Shown: positions 20,819 through 32,472 of the stretch, piece by piece | How positions within the stretch are numbered: the stretch's first letter is position 1 | Layout of the letters: every line of letters begins with the position of its first letter | NCBI GenBank assembly: GCA_027576995.1 | Contig: JANBQC010000138.1 | Span: forward strand, 1-52,772 | Length of the DNA: 52,772 nucleotides | Reading direction: 5' to 3' | From: Dimargaris cristalligena | Lineage: Eukaryota; Kickxellomycota; Dimargaritomycetes; Dimargaritales; Dimargaritaceae | The notes under the pieces: model-generated | The model's input: only the letters and a program-made list of their open reading frames with translations | What the model was told of the DNA's origin: nothing | The model's database searches: none | Made by a program: the position numbers and the translations under genes

Positions 20819-23325
20819 ATGGTCTCGAATCGTGATATCCACTACTGGCTTCAGGCCCTCGAACCCCTCTGGTCCTACGACCCCATTGAATTGCCGCCCC
20901 TTCACCCTGACCATCGAACCTTTCCAACCGAGGACACTAAGCCGTTGAGTCTGACCAGCTCGGAGAGCCCCGACGTTATACTCAGAGACCAGCTCATTGC
21001 CCAGCTAAACACCGACTTTATCCGGCTTCGAATTACAAAACAACCGATACTGGACGTCCAACAGATCATAGACCAATATACTAAATTTCCACGGACAACT
21101 GCCCTGGTGGGGGCCTTGACTATTATTTGCGACCTCCAGTCAAGTGCAATTTCGACTTTGTTAAAGTCAGCCAATGTAAGTCACAGCGGTACCTTGGGAT
21201 CCATTTCACTATGCTTGCATTTTAGTTTTTGCTCTCCCCCCCTCCCCGTCATATACCAAAGTTAACTCGCATACCGCGCAGTCTTCGCATGACCAGTATG
21301 GAAGGAAGGAACATGAAAACTGAACTCCGCCTATTTTTTTTGTTACATCTTGGAACGACCTATTTTCTAGGTATCAACATCACCGGCTCACTGGAGCCGC
21401 CAACTAACACTGCCCGAATCCGACACCCCCATTCTACCGGATGCAAATGTACCATTAAAGTCGGAAATCGATAGCAAACTGGCCGACTTATGTAGTCAGG
21501 CCCTATCCGGCTCATTACTGAAGCTAGACAAGTTGATCGGCCCCAGCAATGTCGCCCCCCTCTCGTCCATAAACTACAATCACCGGTACTCGGGTCCAAT
21601 CCCCGACCCGCTGACGAGGGCGCTTGAACGGACTATGCCCTCGGCCCCGTGGGCGCACCTGTGGTGCCATAATCCGCACCTCCATAGCTGGGCCAGCGAA
21701 AACGGGGCCCCCGACCCCGGATCACTACCCCGGTCGCCGATCCCCATCGTTAACCAGGTGGATAACGAGCCTTTCCCGATTGTCCATTTTATAGAGACCA
21801 GCGTCCTCCACCCCCGGATCCAAATTCCCTCCGGCGAAAGTGTGCTAGGCTGCAACTGCGGCGACGTTTGTGATATTAGCACCTGTAGTTGCATTTTGGA
21901 GATGGACGGCTATCCCTTCCGCAACGGCCTTTTGTCCATTACCGATACGTTCGTTTACGAATGTAACCAGGCGTGCTCGTGCGCCCATACCGCGGGCCCG
22001 TCGGGTGCAGCAAGTAACCACACCTCCTTGCAGCCCGCTCAACCCATTCAAGTGACGACCGTCGGCGCTGGCGATATTTCGATCGAACAAGATGAGGCAC
22101 CGCTCGTCTCGCCTTCGAGTCCGGAACGGCAGACGACATCCCCCCGCGTCCGCAAATCCGCCCGGTCTCGTCGGGCAACCCGGGGAAAAGCCCAGCGAGG
22201 CCGGGGACGGCGGTCCTACGTTCCGATCAATAAACCGGCCCATGTTACCCGAGACGAAATCAAACCGACCTTTTCGGATCCCAAACCTAGCCCGCCGACC
22301 TGCCCCAACCGGATCATTCAACAATCCAAACCCTGCCCCGGCTTGGAGGCCTTTAAAACGCGGACCCGGGGCTGGGGGATTCGCACACGGAGGTTTATTC
22401 CCCAGGGTACGTTTGTGGGTGAATACTGTGGCGAAATTATCGATGCCCAGACTGATCGGTTGCGGAATTTGCTCTATGACCAACTTCAATTGCTCTATAC
22501 TTACCAGCTTGACTATGGGTTTGATTTTCGTCCAGATGGGTCCAGTGATCCATCGATGCTTTAGTAAGTAGCCCTTATCACCAACTGCCGGAATGTAGCC
22601 CTTTTATAATATCCTCCATGACCCGGGATATGAAATTCAGCTAGTTACCAAATGTATACCGAGTTATTTCATGGGTTCTGGGACAGTTACCCGTTATTTT
22701 GACCCAGTACTGTGTTGTCGGCCCAATTCTAATACACGCCCTTCTATACTTCTTTTAACCCCAATGTGCGCAAATTCTATTATTTTGCTGTGGTTATATG
22801 ACGTATCTGGTCGATAGTGTCGATAGTCAGTATTATTGCAATTATACCCGCTTTATCAATCACAGCTGTAGCGGAAACATCATCCGAGTTCCGGTAAGTT
22901 ACAGTCCATTTTTTTAATTCGGTTTAAGTCGCCCTCGCCAAGGTCAATTCAGCCTCTATGGTTTTCCGCAATACCGCCGCGGCCCCTTTTCTTTTAATTC
23001 TAATGTGGGACGGTCGAAAGGCGGTCGACTAATTATTACCGAGCAGTCCTCTCATTGACGTAGCTTGCTGTACACACGTTGAAGTTAATCATTGACAATT
23101 TTTTTTATTTGTCTATTATATATCGAATATCGATTTTCCCTTCCCACTTAGTTCTCGGTTGATTACCGCGACCGGTCGTGGCAACGGATCGCCTTCTTCA
23201 GCCTACGGGATATCCATCCGAGTGAAGAAATTACGCTGGACTACCATAACAAACATGAAACTTGGACATGTCTCTGTGGTGCGCCCAACTGCCGAAGCCG
23301 TGGCCGAACCACCTCGTTCACCTAA
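20819..23325 (+). CDS. SUV39/Clr4-type histone H3K9 methyltransferase (pre-SET, SET, post-SET)
   Basis: Predicted lysine methyltransferase that deposits H3K9 methylation in heterochromatin. Four exons (20819-21175, 21371-22563, 22818-22893, 23152-23325) join in frame to 599 residues. The N-terminal ~200 residues show no chromodomain that I can recognise. The pre-SET zinc cluster begins at Cys280 (CNCGDVCDISTCSC) and continues with YECNQACSC ending at Cys323. It is then split by about 106 low-complexity, basic residues before CPNRIIQQ at 430. SET motifs: TRGWGIRTRRFIPQGTFVGE near 450, RFINHSCSGN at 528-537 and EITLDY with Tyr573. Post-SET: CLCGAPNC with Cys582, 584 and 589. The zinc and SAM/catalytic motifs are all present, so it should be active. 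Exon 3 is only 76 nt; its boundaries are supported by the restored NHSC block. Confidence 0.92.
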
Positions 23326-25569
23326 TGTTTACTATATTTCCTTATCCAGTTGTTAATTCGCTGGAAACCCCAACCGAATGCACCTGACTTTGAATAGAAT
23401 CGGCGCTTTCTACTCATGACCACACATTTCTCGCACCATCGCCACCATAACATTTGCATATATTTATGATTCACTGGATTGTAGTACTATCCCAATATTC
23501 CACTGAGTGCCACCTAATTTTAGGGGACTAATTGATACGTTAAATATACGAGACACACCCTTCAGGCCGAAGTATTTCCGAAATTTATTCGGTTGTTCGC
23601 GAAAAACTGGCTGATATTTTAAATAAAAGCCATTGGTATCACGACCCATCATATTATTTCAATTAACCAGCCATCTATTTAGAATTATATTCGCTGAGCT
23701 CTCAATCCTTTTATGTGACTTCGGCGTAATAGGGGAAATACTATGCTGGTGAATATATGTCATTGTACGGCGTCGCGGTATGCACACGGTGTGGCTTACG
23801 TGTCCGAAAAAGCCATATCCCACTACATCACCTGTAATTAAATTATAGTTACAGTTTTGTTAAAATGGCTACGCCCAAGTTTTTAACCTAAGCTGACATC
23901 GGGAAAAATTGCAATATTGACCGCTTGATCAAGAGAAGATAGTCGGTTTTATGACGCAGTCCTCTATTAATTCAGTTTATAGCGCTTAATTACTTAACCT
24001 ATTGCCGTACTAAACAAGGCCCGAACTGGACTGGCGGTTTATTACTTTGATTTTTACTATAAGAGTAACCACTAGTGTTCTATTAGGCGAATAGAGGGGG
24101 GGTCAGACATTGGTCCCCCCATTAATAGGCCCGACTAGTTCGCGCCATGGTGACCAAAACATCCCACCTGATATTCCTAACAAATCAGGCCTGAGAAACC
24201 AACAATGGGGCCTCTCAAGAACCTTATTAGCCTGACTATAAGGGATTCCAAAACAGTTACATAATCATGACTGGGTAATATGATCCGGCACTTGTGTCAC
24301 AATGACTACTTTACCTACCTAGCGCTCTATAGTTTTGGGCCACCAGGGTCCTAAAAGGGCCAGTCAGGATCTTAATTTAGCCAAAAGAGGAAATAAGACA
24401 GTCACTAAGGGCCTAGATGACCCATGTAATATGGACTGGAATATACGAGTCCTGTTGGGGGTATCTGCCAGTAGTAGTGACACAAGGGAGTAGTTAGCAT
24501 GTGCGTAACCACTACTCATCAAGGAGGTTGGAATTGAGTGATTCAAATACCGAATAATGTTATTATAGGGGACAGCCGAGTCGATTTGCTTGATTATGGT
24601 GTTGTGAATTGAGGGTTCCAAGGGATGCATAGGGCTGCACAAACTTACCTGAGAAGGGAATATACTTCACAGGCGGACACGCCTCACACTCCGTCGAATC
24701 CGCAGTACTTTAAGAGGAGCCGCGTTCTCTTCGAGACTGGCTCGTAGTAGTGCAGTTTAGTATTGATCCATACTAGTGCAATCTATTGGAGGCTAAGCTA
24801 ATTCGAGATGCCAGTGCAGCTTAGTGCGTTTGGGGGAAAGGGGATATAGCAGCAGCAGCATAGTAAATATGACTAATCAATCAGGTTTCACGACTGAACC
24901 TAAACTCCAAGTATACCAATGGCAATTGGTTTACAGGCTGTGCGGGGCTGGAGAATAGCACAACTGCTTCACCTCTAAGCGCCGAACCCCACCAAGCCTA
25001 TTGGCCGCCGCACACCTTTGTTTCGGCTTTTTGTGCGACGTTGGGGACCGTGGAGGTCAATGATAATTACCCATGGATCAATAGCCCAATGTGTATATTA
25101 CACACGGACGGGTAAACCTGCCTCCCGTATCTCCTCCCCTTTCGTCGGCTCTCACGCAGCGTCTATACCGTTCTGGAATGTAGGAAACCCTATCAGCCCA
25201 CACTGCCACATACGGGAGAGACTACTGGGCTAAGCCACATCAAATGCCCTATAATATACTATACTAAAATACTATTCATTTTCTTACTTATATGACTAAT
25301 AACGGCGGGTTAAACGCTGGATAAATACCCCAACCAGCCAGCCAACCCCCCCGCTTCCCGTAGTAATCCATCGCTGTTTCAGAACTCGCCCTCTTCCTAT
25401 TTTCAGCCCCCACCAGACTCTGCCGAGCCCAGTTTCCGTTATATCTAGACTAGAGTTTGTCTCTCTCTACCCTATTATTTCGAACAAGTTTGTGTCTCTC
25501 TCAACCTCTTTTCTTCACTCCAACCTCTCTCATTGACCATTATTGACTCTCCCCTCATTTCACTACAAC
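23326..25569. other. Intergenic region upstream of PDX1
   Basis: About 2.2 kb, AT-rich, with no reading frame of recognisable content. The last ~150 bases before the PDX1 ATG are pyrimidine-rich (CTCTCT tracts), typical of a strongly expressed fungal gene's promoter. Confidence 0.5.
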
Positions 25570-26887
25570 ATGTCTTTCGCTGCCCCCAACAACCTCACCA
25601 ACGCCGCCGTTCAGGAGAATGGTGGTCCCAAATCCAACTTCCGTGTGAAGGCTGGTCTCGCCCAAATGCTCAAGGTAAGCATGGAACACTAAGTCCCCCC
25701 TCCCCTCCACCTGTCCAAGGCGAACTCAAAGGAGGGTTGTTCATGCCTTCTACGTTGCGCACAGTAGCCGAACTTACTGTTCAGAAGGGTGAGGGGGAAA
25801 GTACATTTTTATAATATAAAAGTAGCAGTGTGAACACTGCCCTCCCTACCCCCATATTCGGCTGTTTTAGGCCTTGATCAGTCTCACCCTAAATAAGGGG
25901 GCCCACGTTAAAATTCAGAAGCTTGAACCACTCACCTATTTGATGTACTCTATTCTTGGACTGTTTCATCGGTGCCTTGGATCGCTGCGTCCGGCCCGGT
26001 GTATGATTTTTTATCTCCAAACATTTACCATGGCGATGAATGTCCCCTTTTTATAGGGCGGTGTCATCATGGACGTGGTTAACGCCGAACAAGCCCGTAT
26101 TGCCGAGGAGGCCGGTGCCTGTGCCGTGATGGCTCTCGAGCGGGTGCCCGCCGATATCCGCCAGGAGGGTGGTGTGGCCCGTATGTCGGACCCCCATCTC
26201 ATCAAGGCCATCAAGGACGCCGTTACCATTCCCGTGATGGCCAAGGTCCGGATCGGTCACTTCGTAGAGGCCCAGATCCTCGAGGCGTTGGAAATCGATT
26301 ACATTGACGAAAGCGAAGTCCTCACCCCCGCCGACGACGAGCACCACATCAACAAGCACAACTTCAAGATCCCGTTTGTGTGCGGTTGCCGTAACCTCGG
26401 CGAAGCCCTGCGCCGGATCGCCGAAGGTGCGGCCATGATCCGGACCAAGGGCGAGGCGGGTACCGGTGACGTGGTCGAGGCCGTGCGTCACTCCCGTACC
26501 GTCCAGTCCCAGATTCGGCGGGCCGCTTCCATGGGCGAAGAGGAACTCTACACTTACGCCAAGGAGCTGGGCGCCCCGTTCGATTTGCTCAAGGAAACCG
26601 CCCGGCTGGGCCGTTTGCCCGTCGTTAACTTCGCCGCCGGGGGTGTGGCTACCCCGGCCGATGCCGCTTTGATGATGCAGCTCGGCTGCGACGGCGTGTT
26701 CGTCGGTTCCGGCATTTTCAAATCCGGTGATCCGGCCAAGCGGGCCCGCGCTATCGTGCAGGCCGTGACCCACTACAACGACAAGTACAAGCTCGCCGAA
26801 GTCAGCGAGCGCCTCGGTGAGGCTATGGTGGGCATTAACTGCAAGCACCTAGCGACCGAGCAGGTCATATCCACTCGCGGCGTGTAA
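25570..26887 (+). CDS. SNZ1: Pyridoxal 5'-phosphate synthase, PdxS/Snz subunit
   Basis: Synthase subunit of the DXP-independent vitamin B6 pathway. It makes PLP from ribose 5-phosphate, glyceraldehyde 3-phosphate and ammonia supplied by the glutaminase subunit (Sno/PdxT). Two exons, 25570-25674 and 26057-26887, give 311 residues (yeast Snz1 297). The 382-nt intron falls between KAGLAQMLK and GGVIMDVVN. The (beta/alpha)8 barrel motifs are intact: Asp41 in VIMDVVN, the substrate-binding Lys98 in [13 protein letters not shown], the second Lys166 in [10 protein letters not shown], and the phosphate-site [23 protein letters not shown] split across about residues 225-250. No SNO/PDX2 glutaminase gene lies in the window, so the partner is encoded elsewhere. 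Very GC-biased codons suggest high expression. Confidence 0.97.
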
Positions 26888-29800
26888 AATGGCAGGGGAA
26901 AGAATGCGCGCATCACATTAGGTGATGTGGTAAAAAAAATCCCTTTACCGCATGCTTTTTTTTATTAATCATGATAATATATTCCCTGGCTAAGCCATGA
27001 TATATGGTTCTTGGGGGGATATTGTGGTCTTCTTTGATGTTATTTAAACTACTTCAAACCTCCCACTCCGCTTTACTATTCTTAGAACGGGGCCGCCATG
27101 TATGGACAACTCCATCACATTTTCAACCATCTTTCTGACAGCCTTTTCTTATATTTTAGCTTGCTCACGGTTTAGCTATGAATGATGATTATACCATCTG
27201 AAAATACACAGTTATAAAGGGCTTTGAAAATATATCGAACTGACCATGTAAATCTAAGAGATTCTTTAAGAAGAGGGTGGCTGGCCGGGTGTGTCTTCCT
27301 ACCGGAATGGTTTGTTGATCCGGTGGACTTTGGGGGTATGCTTTATCTACTACCCAGTGGTGATGGTGATACCATACTGTACCGGGTGAGGTAAAGAGGC
27401 TGGCGACGCGACTTCTTTTGAAGATGATGAAACAATGGCCCGGGGGTCATTTAAAGGTCCCAGACAATAGTTGATGCCTGAATGGTACAGCGGATAGCTG
27501 TTATATATGGAACAGGACACTAATTGTCATCAACCACAGTATGTAAAATTAATCGTGGTTGCTTAGACCTGAAGAATGGGTGGAGTGATATTAAAAATAT
27601 AATGAGATAAATTCGTTTTAAACTAGTGGCTTTCGCCTCATTCAACTGAATGTTCGCTATACAACCTGGTCGAACTTCTGCGATATATAAAAACGGGAAC
27701 ACATGTTTAGCTGTTGGGCAATCCCGTCAAATCCCAAAACACTCAGAGAAAACTTTAGAGTATAGAGCTGGGAAAGGCATGTGGTCGAATTATCTATGAA
27801 TTTCCAAATATAGGCACATTGAGAAGGCCTCACTATGGAGCACACCCTTTTATTGGGCAACTTTACAAATGAACGAGGAAGGTCAGACCTACCCCCCCCC
27901 ACACACTTAGCCCAATAGCCCTGGATATGGTTTGGCTCACCGACCAAAGTCCCTCTTTCATTTGACCAAATTAGATATGCTCTCATTTCAAAAGATGTCA
28001 ATGGTATGCTAAGTAGCGACCTGCTTACTAGTATGTGGGCCCGCCTGTGACTAGACTTACTCATAGCTCCAGAAGAAAGTGGCAGGGGACTCCCCTCCAC
28101 ATTCCCTATCACTCTTACGTATCTATATTTGAATTTCATGGCACTAATTTTTAAAACATACTAGCTACTCCATATACAAGCCGTACTTTGAACAGCCCGC
28201 TGCTCAGGCTGAATTCGTATTCGCCATTTTCTTGCGTTTGAGCAACCGACTTGATTCGAGATTTGTTCACGAATCCCCCACTAACCTAGTACTGCGCTTA
28301 CCTGACATTCAGGAGGTCCGTCTCCACATTCTTGTAACCCTTGCCGCGAATCCTCGACACAATAACTCCGGATTATTATCATTATGGGATGTTGTTTACC
28401 CATTGGATTTTTAAAAGCAATGCTACCCCATTCATCGGACTAGCAACTAGCCATAGCTACTCCGTACCATTTGATTAACTTTGGTAAATATTATTTCGGA
28501 AATAGTTCCTAACAAATCTTCACAGGTACCAGTTAGATGGTATTACGAATTATGGAGGTGTATAAAATCGAGCCTATGTAATTTACATTTACGATGAAGG
28601 AGGGGGAGGTAAAGCATGCAAGCTGTTTTTTTAGCCTCGGTATATCGTTAGAGTGGTATGCCTGAGATACACCCTGGTAATGCACCAAAAGTACTGGATA
28701 GTATTCTGGTTTATTGGAGTGCTACAAATACATCTCTGACAGTAACTTACTTCACCAATGAGTTGTTGGCAGACGACAAGTGCGTACTGGCTCTCTTCAT
28801 GGGTCGTGAAACCGTTTACACTTTGAAGCCAAACAATAACAAGTGGATTCGGCGATGATCACCAATATTTGGACCATTACTAGGCGCCCTGTTTTTGTTT
28901 ATCGTAAACTATTGAGGGATGTCGACGACCTATATGGGTATCCAACACATATCAAATTATGCCCAGTGGATTGGAAATGCGCAATGCCAACAACAACAAC
29001 AACAACAACAATATAAGTAAGCCAGCTTGGTTGGTGATCTTGGCGCATAATCTAGTGCCGATTATTTCGCTATGCAGTTTTTTTAGTGCACATACCCATA
29101 TACGTGACTCGGATACACCCCGCCTGGGTTATCAAACTGCGCTCTGTTTATGAGATCGAAATGAAGTTTGCCAATAGCTATTGCAATTTGCAGCCGTGCG
29201 TGTCTCGGTACTAATCATTGTGCTAGTGGGACTCATAGCAGAGAACAGTGTAGCTGAATTGCTACAGAATGACATGCCATACTCAATGTATGGAGTAACT
29301 TGAAGAGAGGGAGAAGATAAGGGGGTACAATCAGGTTCTAGGGCCCTCTGCATAAATTAGACCGAACTTCTGAATTGAGGGATGAATTCAGGAGAGGGGT
29401 CTAGACAATGACATACCGCCGGGATGTGGTTAGCAATTCATGGCGTGTGAGGGAGTGTGTGGTAATTAATGGCTCGACGGTGAACCTGTTGGGGTTAGCT
29501 GGAGTAGCTCGTTAACTCAATAGAAGGGCTTCTAAAGGGATGGTATAAATAATAATAGACAATGATGGCCAGGCAATCATTAGTTTTGGTGTGTCGCTAT
29601 GAATAGACGTGAATGTAGGTCTGGGGAAAAGGAAACAAAGCTGGGATTTGTGTGTGAGTGTATACAGTATAATATTCTAACAAAAACAGCCAAGCCCCCA
29701 CCAATCTGTTGGCTAAACCATATGTGTCAGGAAGAGTATGGGGAAGAAAAGGGGGGTGAGTCAACCCAAAAACCATCCCCGCATTAGCCTAGTGGCCAAT

Positions 29801-30600
29801 AGCGGGATTTCTTCGTCTGATCAAATGAGGCAAAAGAGTGACAGGGATTATATATGGGTTACAGAACTAGAAACATCCTGCTCACTTCGAACTGCCACTG
29901 AATGAGGCGGGGATAGAGGAGGTCGCCGTAACCTCAGATAGACAAACACGCTTAGGTTTCTCTCTATTCTCCCCCACCTGCGTGCTCTAGGTTTAATAAC
30001 AGCCACCCCTCACACCAGGCTAAACTAGCTGAGTGATTTGACAAATATGGGGAAATGAGGGGCTGGTCTAGATATAGTGCCTTGGTTCGTGTGATCGGAG
30101 GGAGCAAGGGAGGGTTTGGAGGCTTGGGGTTAATCAATCGGGATACAATGCGTTTCGGTCGCTGTTGGGTTAGCGGAGCCTTTGGCAAAGAAGGGTATAT
30201 CCCTCTACCCACCCCCAACGGCCTGCGGAGATCGTCCTGGCCAAAAAAATATAAAAATAATAAAGGAGGGGCCGCGTCGTCTCCAATGAAACGATGTGGG
30301 GTGCGGGGATGGGTGACCATATTCCACGGCGGGGAACTGCAGCGGACTAGAGTACGCGGCTGAATGAAGCGGGTGGGACACTACTATATGACACATCTGC
30401 CGGTATACCGCCTTGGAGAATATCGCTACCGAGTCAAGGGGAATATAGGGAGAAGGAGGGGCACGGGGGGGGAGGGGGTGCTGCTTCCCGACTAGCCGTC
30501 AGGCTCAACCCAACATCCCTTCGAAAACTCGGAACTGGGGAAAGGGATGTCGTGACGAGACCCCCCCCAGCTCGTGTTGTTTAGGCCGCTTGGGGTGGAT
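26888..30600. other. Long gene-free region after PDX1
   Basis: About 3.7 kb with no recognised gene. A 66-codon ATG frame at 28658-28858 and others of similar size have no known domain and are within chance expectation. The sequence is AT-rich to about 29.9 kb and then turns G-rich on the plus strand (29960-30600). Confidence 0.5.
28988..29012 (+). repeat. (CAA)n microsatellite
   Basis: Eight CAA units in a gene-free region. Confidence 0.9.
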
Positions 30601-31545
30601 CCGGTGGTCTCAATAACCAAAACAACCCCATCCGATGTTGCTCCTTCGCATCTTCAAACTCCGCCCACCTGTCGCGCTTCCGGGTATTGCGAACCCGGAA
30701 AATCGAATCGAAATAGCGTCGTTAGTTAGATCCCTATTCTTGGCCACCACAAATACACACACTCCCTCTCTCTCGCTTTCTCCAACACTTACCCGTATAC
30801 ACCCACCCACACACACGCACACGAACACACTCAATCCACGAGTTTTCTCTCCCGTTTCCTCCTACACCATGCTGACCAGCCGGAATGGGGGTGAGAGACC
30901 CGTACATATGTACGCGCGCATCCAAAGGGGATGGAGGAACATCGCAAGGTGAACGCATACAGCCCGACCACACCGCCATAATGACCCCATAGGCCACCGC
31001 ATACAAACAGCATTCAGTCTGGCCAAGGCAAGGTGCGGGGCCTGCCACCTGAGAGCATATAGCCAAGGTTGTTTTGGTCTAGACCCCTCCTCTCTCTCTG
31101 TAAGAGATTGTCTAGATATAGAGCACCGCCCCCTGGATCACTCGCACCTTTCTTTCTTTCCTTCTCAATCGACTTTCCTCTTTATTGGTTTCTCTCGTCG
31201 ATATTTCCCTTCTTTCCAAGCCCTTTAAAACACCCCCTCCGCGCAGCCCGGGACTTTTCTTCCCGCTCCCCTGCCCGTATCTGCTCGGGACTGTATTGGC
31301 TCAAACATCCATGCCGCTGGTTCCACCACCCACCTATTATTCTTTCCAAGTCTATAATAGTCTATTGATACTCCCTCTCTACTTTAACTTCCCCACCGTC
31401 CAGTTTTCCCTACCCGCCTTCGTCTCGGTGCCTCTCTCTATATTCGCATTACGTTGTTTTTCAGTTGTCTATTCGTTCTCTCCTTAGTTCAAACTCCTCC
31501 ACCTGGTTGCCTTTACTCTCTATTGGCGTGGTACCTCTCTTCATG

Positions 31546-32472
31546 CCCACGTTTTCGAGCCCGTCCTTCTAGTCCCACCCTTCTCTACCGGGGGCATACC
31601 TAGCTGCCCTTGTCACTGTTTCGGTCCTGAGTCACCACTACCCAGCTCCTCCCCGTCCGGTATTGTCCGGGGTTTCCCAGCCAGCTCCACCGGACCGCCT
31701 TCTTAAGTTATCCCATTATTGGTCCACTCACATAAAAATACCCTTGTTGCCGTTGTTATTGTTATTATTGCCTGGATAGCACTTGGTGGTGGTTGGTCCC
31801 TTGTTGAGTATCATACTGCCTCGTGTTCTTCTGACGTGCCTTCTCGTCTCCTCCCTCTCTTCCATATTCTCTTTATCCCCCACCCAAAAGGGTATCCGGC
31901 TCGTCTCTATTTGGCCAATTTTACCGTATTTTATCCACAAACCTCTCCCTTTTCGTCCCCCCACCGTAGCCCCCGTGTCCCCATTATCTGGCCCACACTG
32001 ACCTGTTCTTCTCAATTTTCCTTTGCTTATTTACATTTTGCAATTTTTATCAGTTTTCGTATATTTGGCTGGGGGCTTTCCCGACTCGTTCCCACCCGTT
32101 GAGTTCGGGCTGTTAACTCTTCCTCCCCACCCGTGAAAACAATCTAGTAGTAGTGCTCTTATTCTGTCTTTTTACTGTCCGTTCGTCTTCCTTAGCCTCC
32201 TTGCTGTCCCTTAACCCGCACTCGTCGTCTCCTGTGGGTACAACCCCTTGACCCTTGGCGCCGTACCACATTGCCTTTTCCCCCGCCCCTCCCCTTCTCT
32301 CGTAACCTCCCTTTTTTGCTCGCGTGCACCGGGTTTCCAGTCCTTACTCGGTGCTGTTAGTATCCCTACAATCGTCCCTTATTGTCCCTCTTTACCCTAG
32401 TCGTATTCACCCCAGCAGCCTCGCATCCCCCCGGGTAACTTTCTTTGTTATCCCATACACCCCTCCGCCGGC
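31546..32472 (+). promoter_or_regulatory. Pyrimidine-rich, ATG-free leader of the G1-type cyclin
   Basis: From the last upstream ATG (31543, opening a nine-codon frame ending in TAG) to the cyclin ATG at 32473 there is no ATG in any frame over 927 nt. The strand is strongly C+T-rich from about 31.1 kb onward. This fits a very long transcribed 5' UTR under selection against upstream starts, as seen for yeast G1 cyclin mRNAs. It could also be a promoter with an asymmetric composition or contain an intron. The transcription start is unknown. Confidence 0.45.

Noticed and set aside
22014..22290. Possible GT-AG intron explaining the pre-SET insertion
   Set aside because: Its length (277 nt) is not a multiple of three, so splicing would break the frame into CPNR; the segment is also GC-rich and coding-like.
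21845..22489. 214-codon frame opposite the methyltransferase
   Set aside because: Antisense shadow; the plus strand carries the SET-family motifs.
26051..26848. 265-codon frame opposite PDX1
   Set aside because: Same cause: antisense shadow of a strongly biased coding exon.
28658..28858. 66-codon ATG frame
   Set aside because: Length is within chance for AT-rich spacer sequence and no family is recognised.
30635..30952. 105-codon frame with (CA)n-derived THTHTH segment
   Set aside because: Composition is explained by a CA-rich repeat; no domain.
31719..32102. 127-codon frame in the cyclin leader
   Set aside because: It starts at a non-ATG codon, and no ATG exists in that region.
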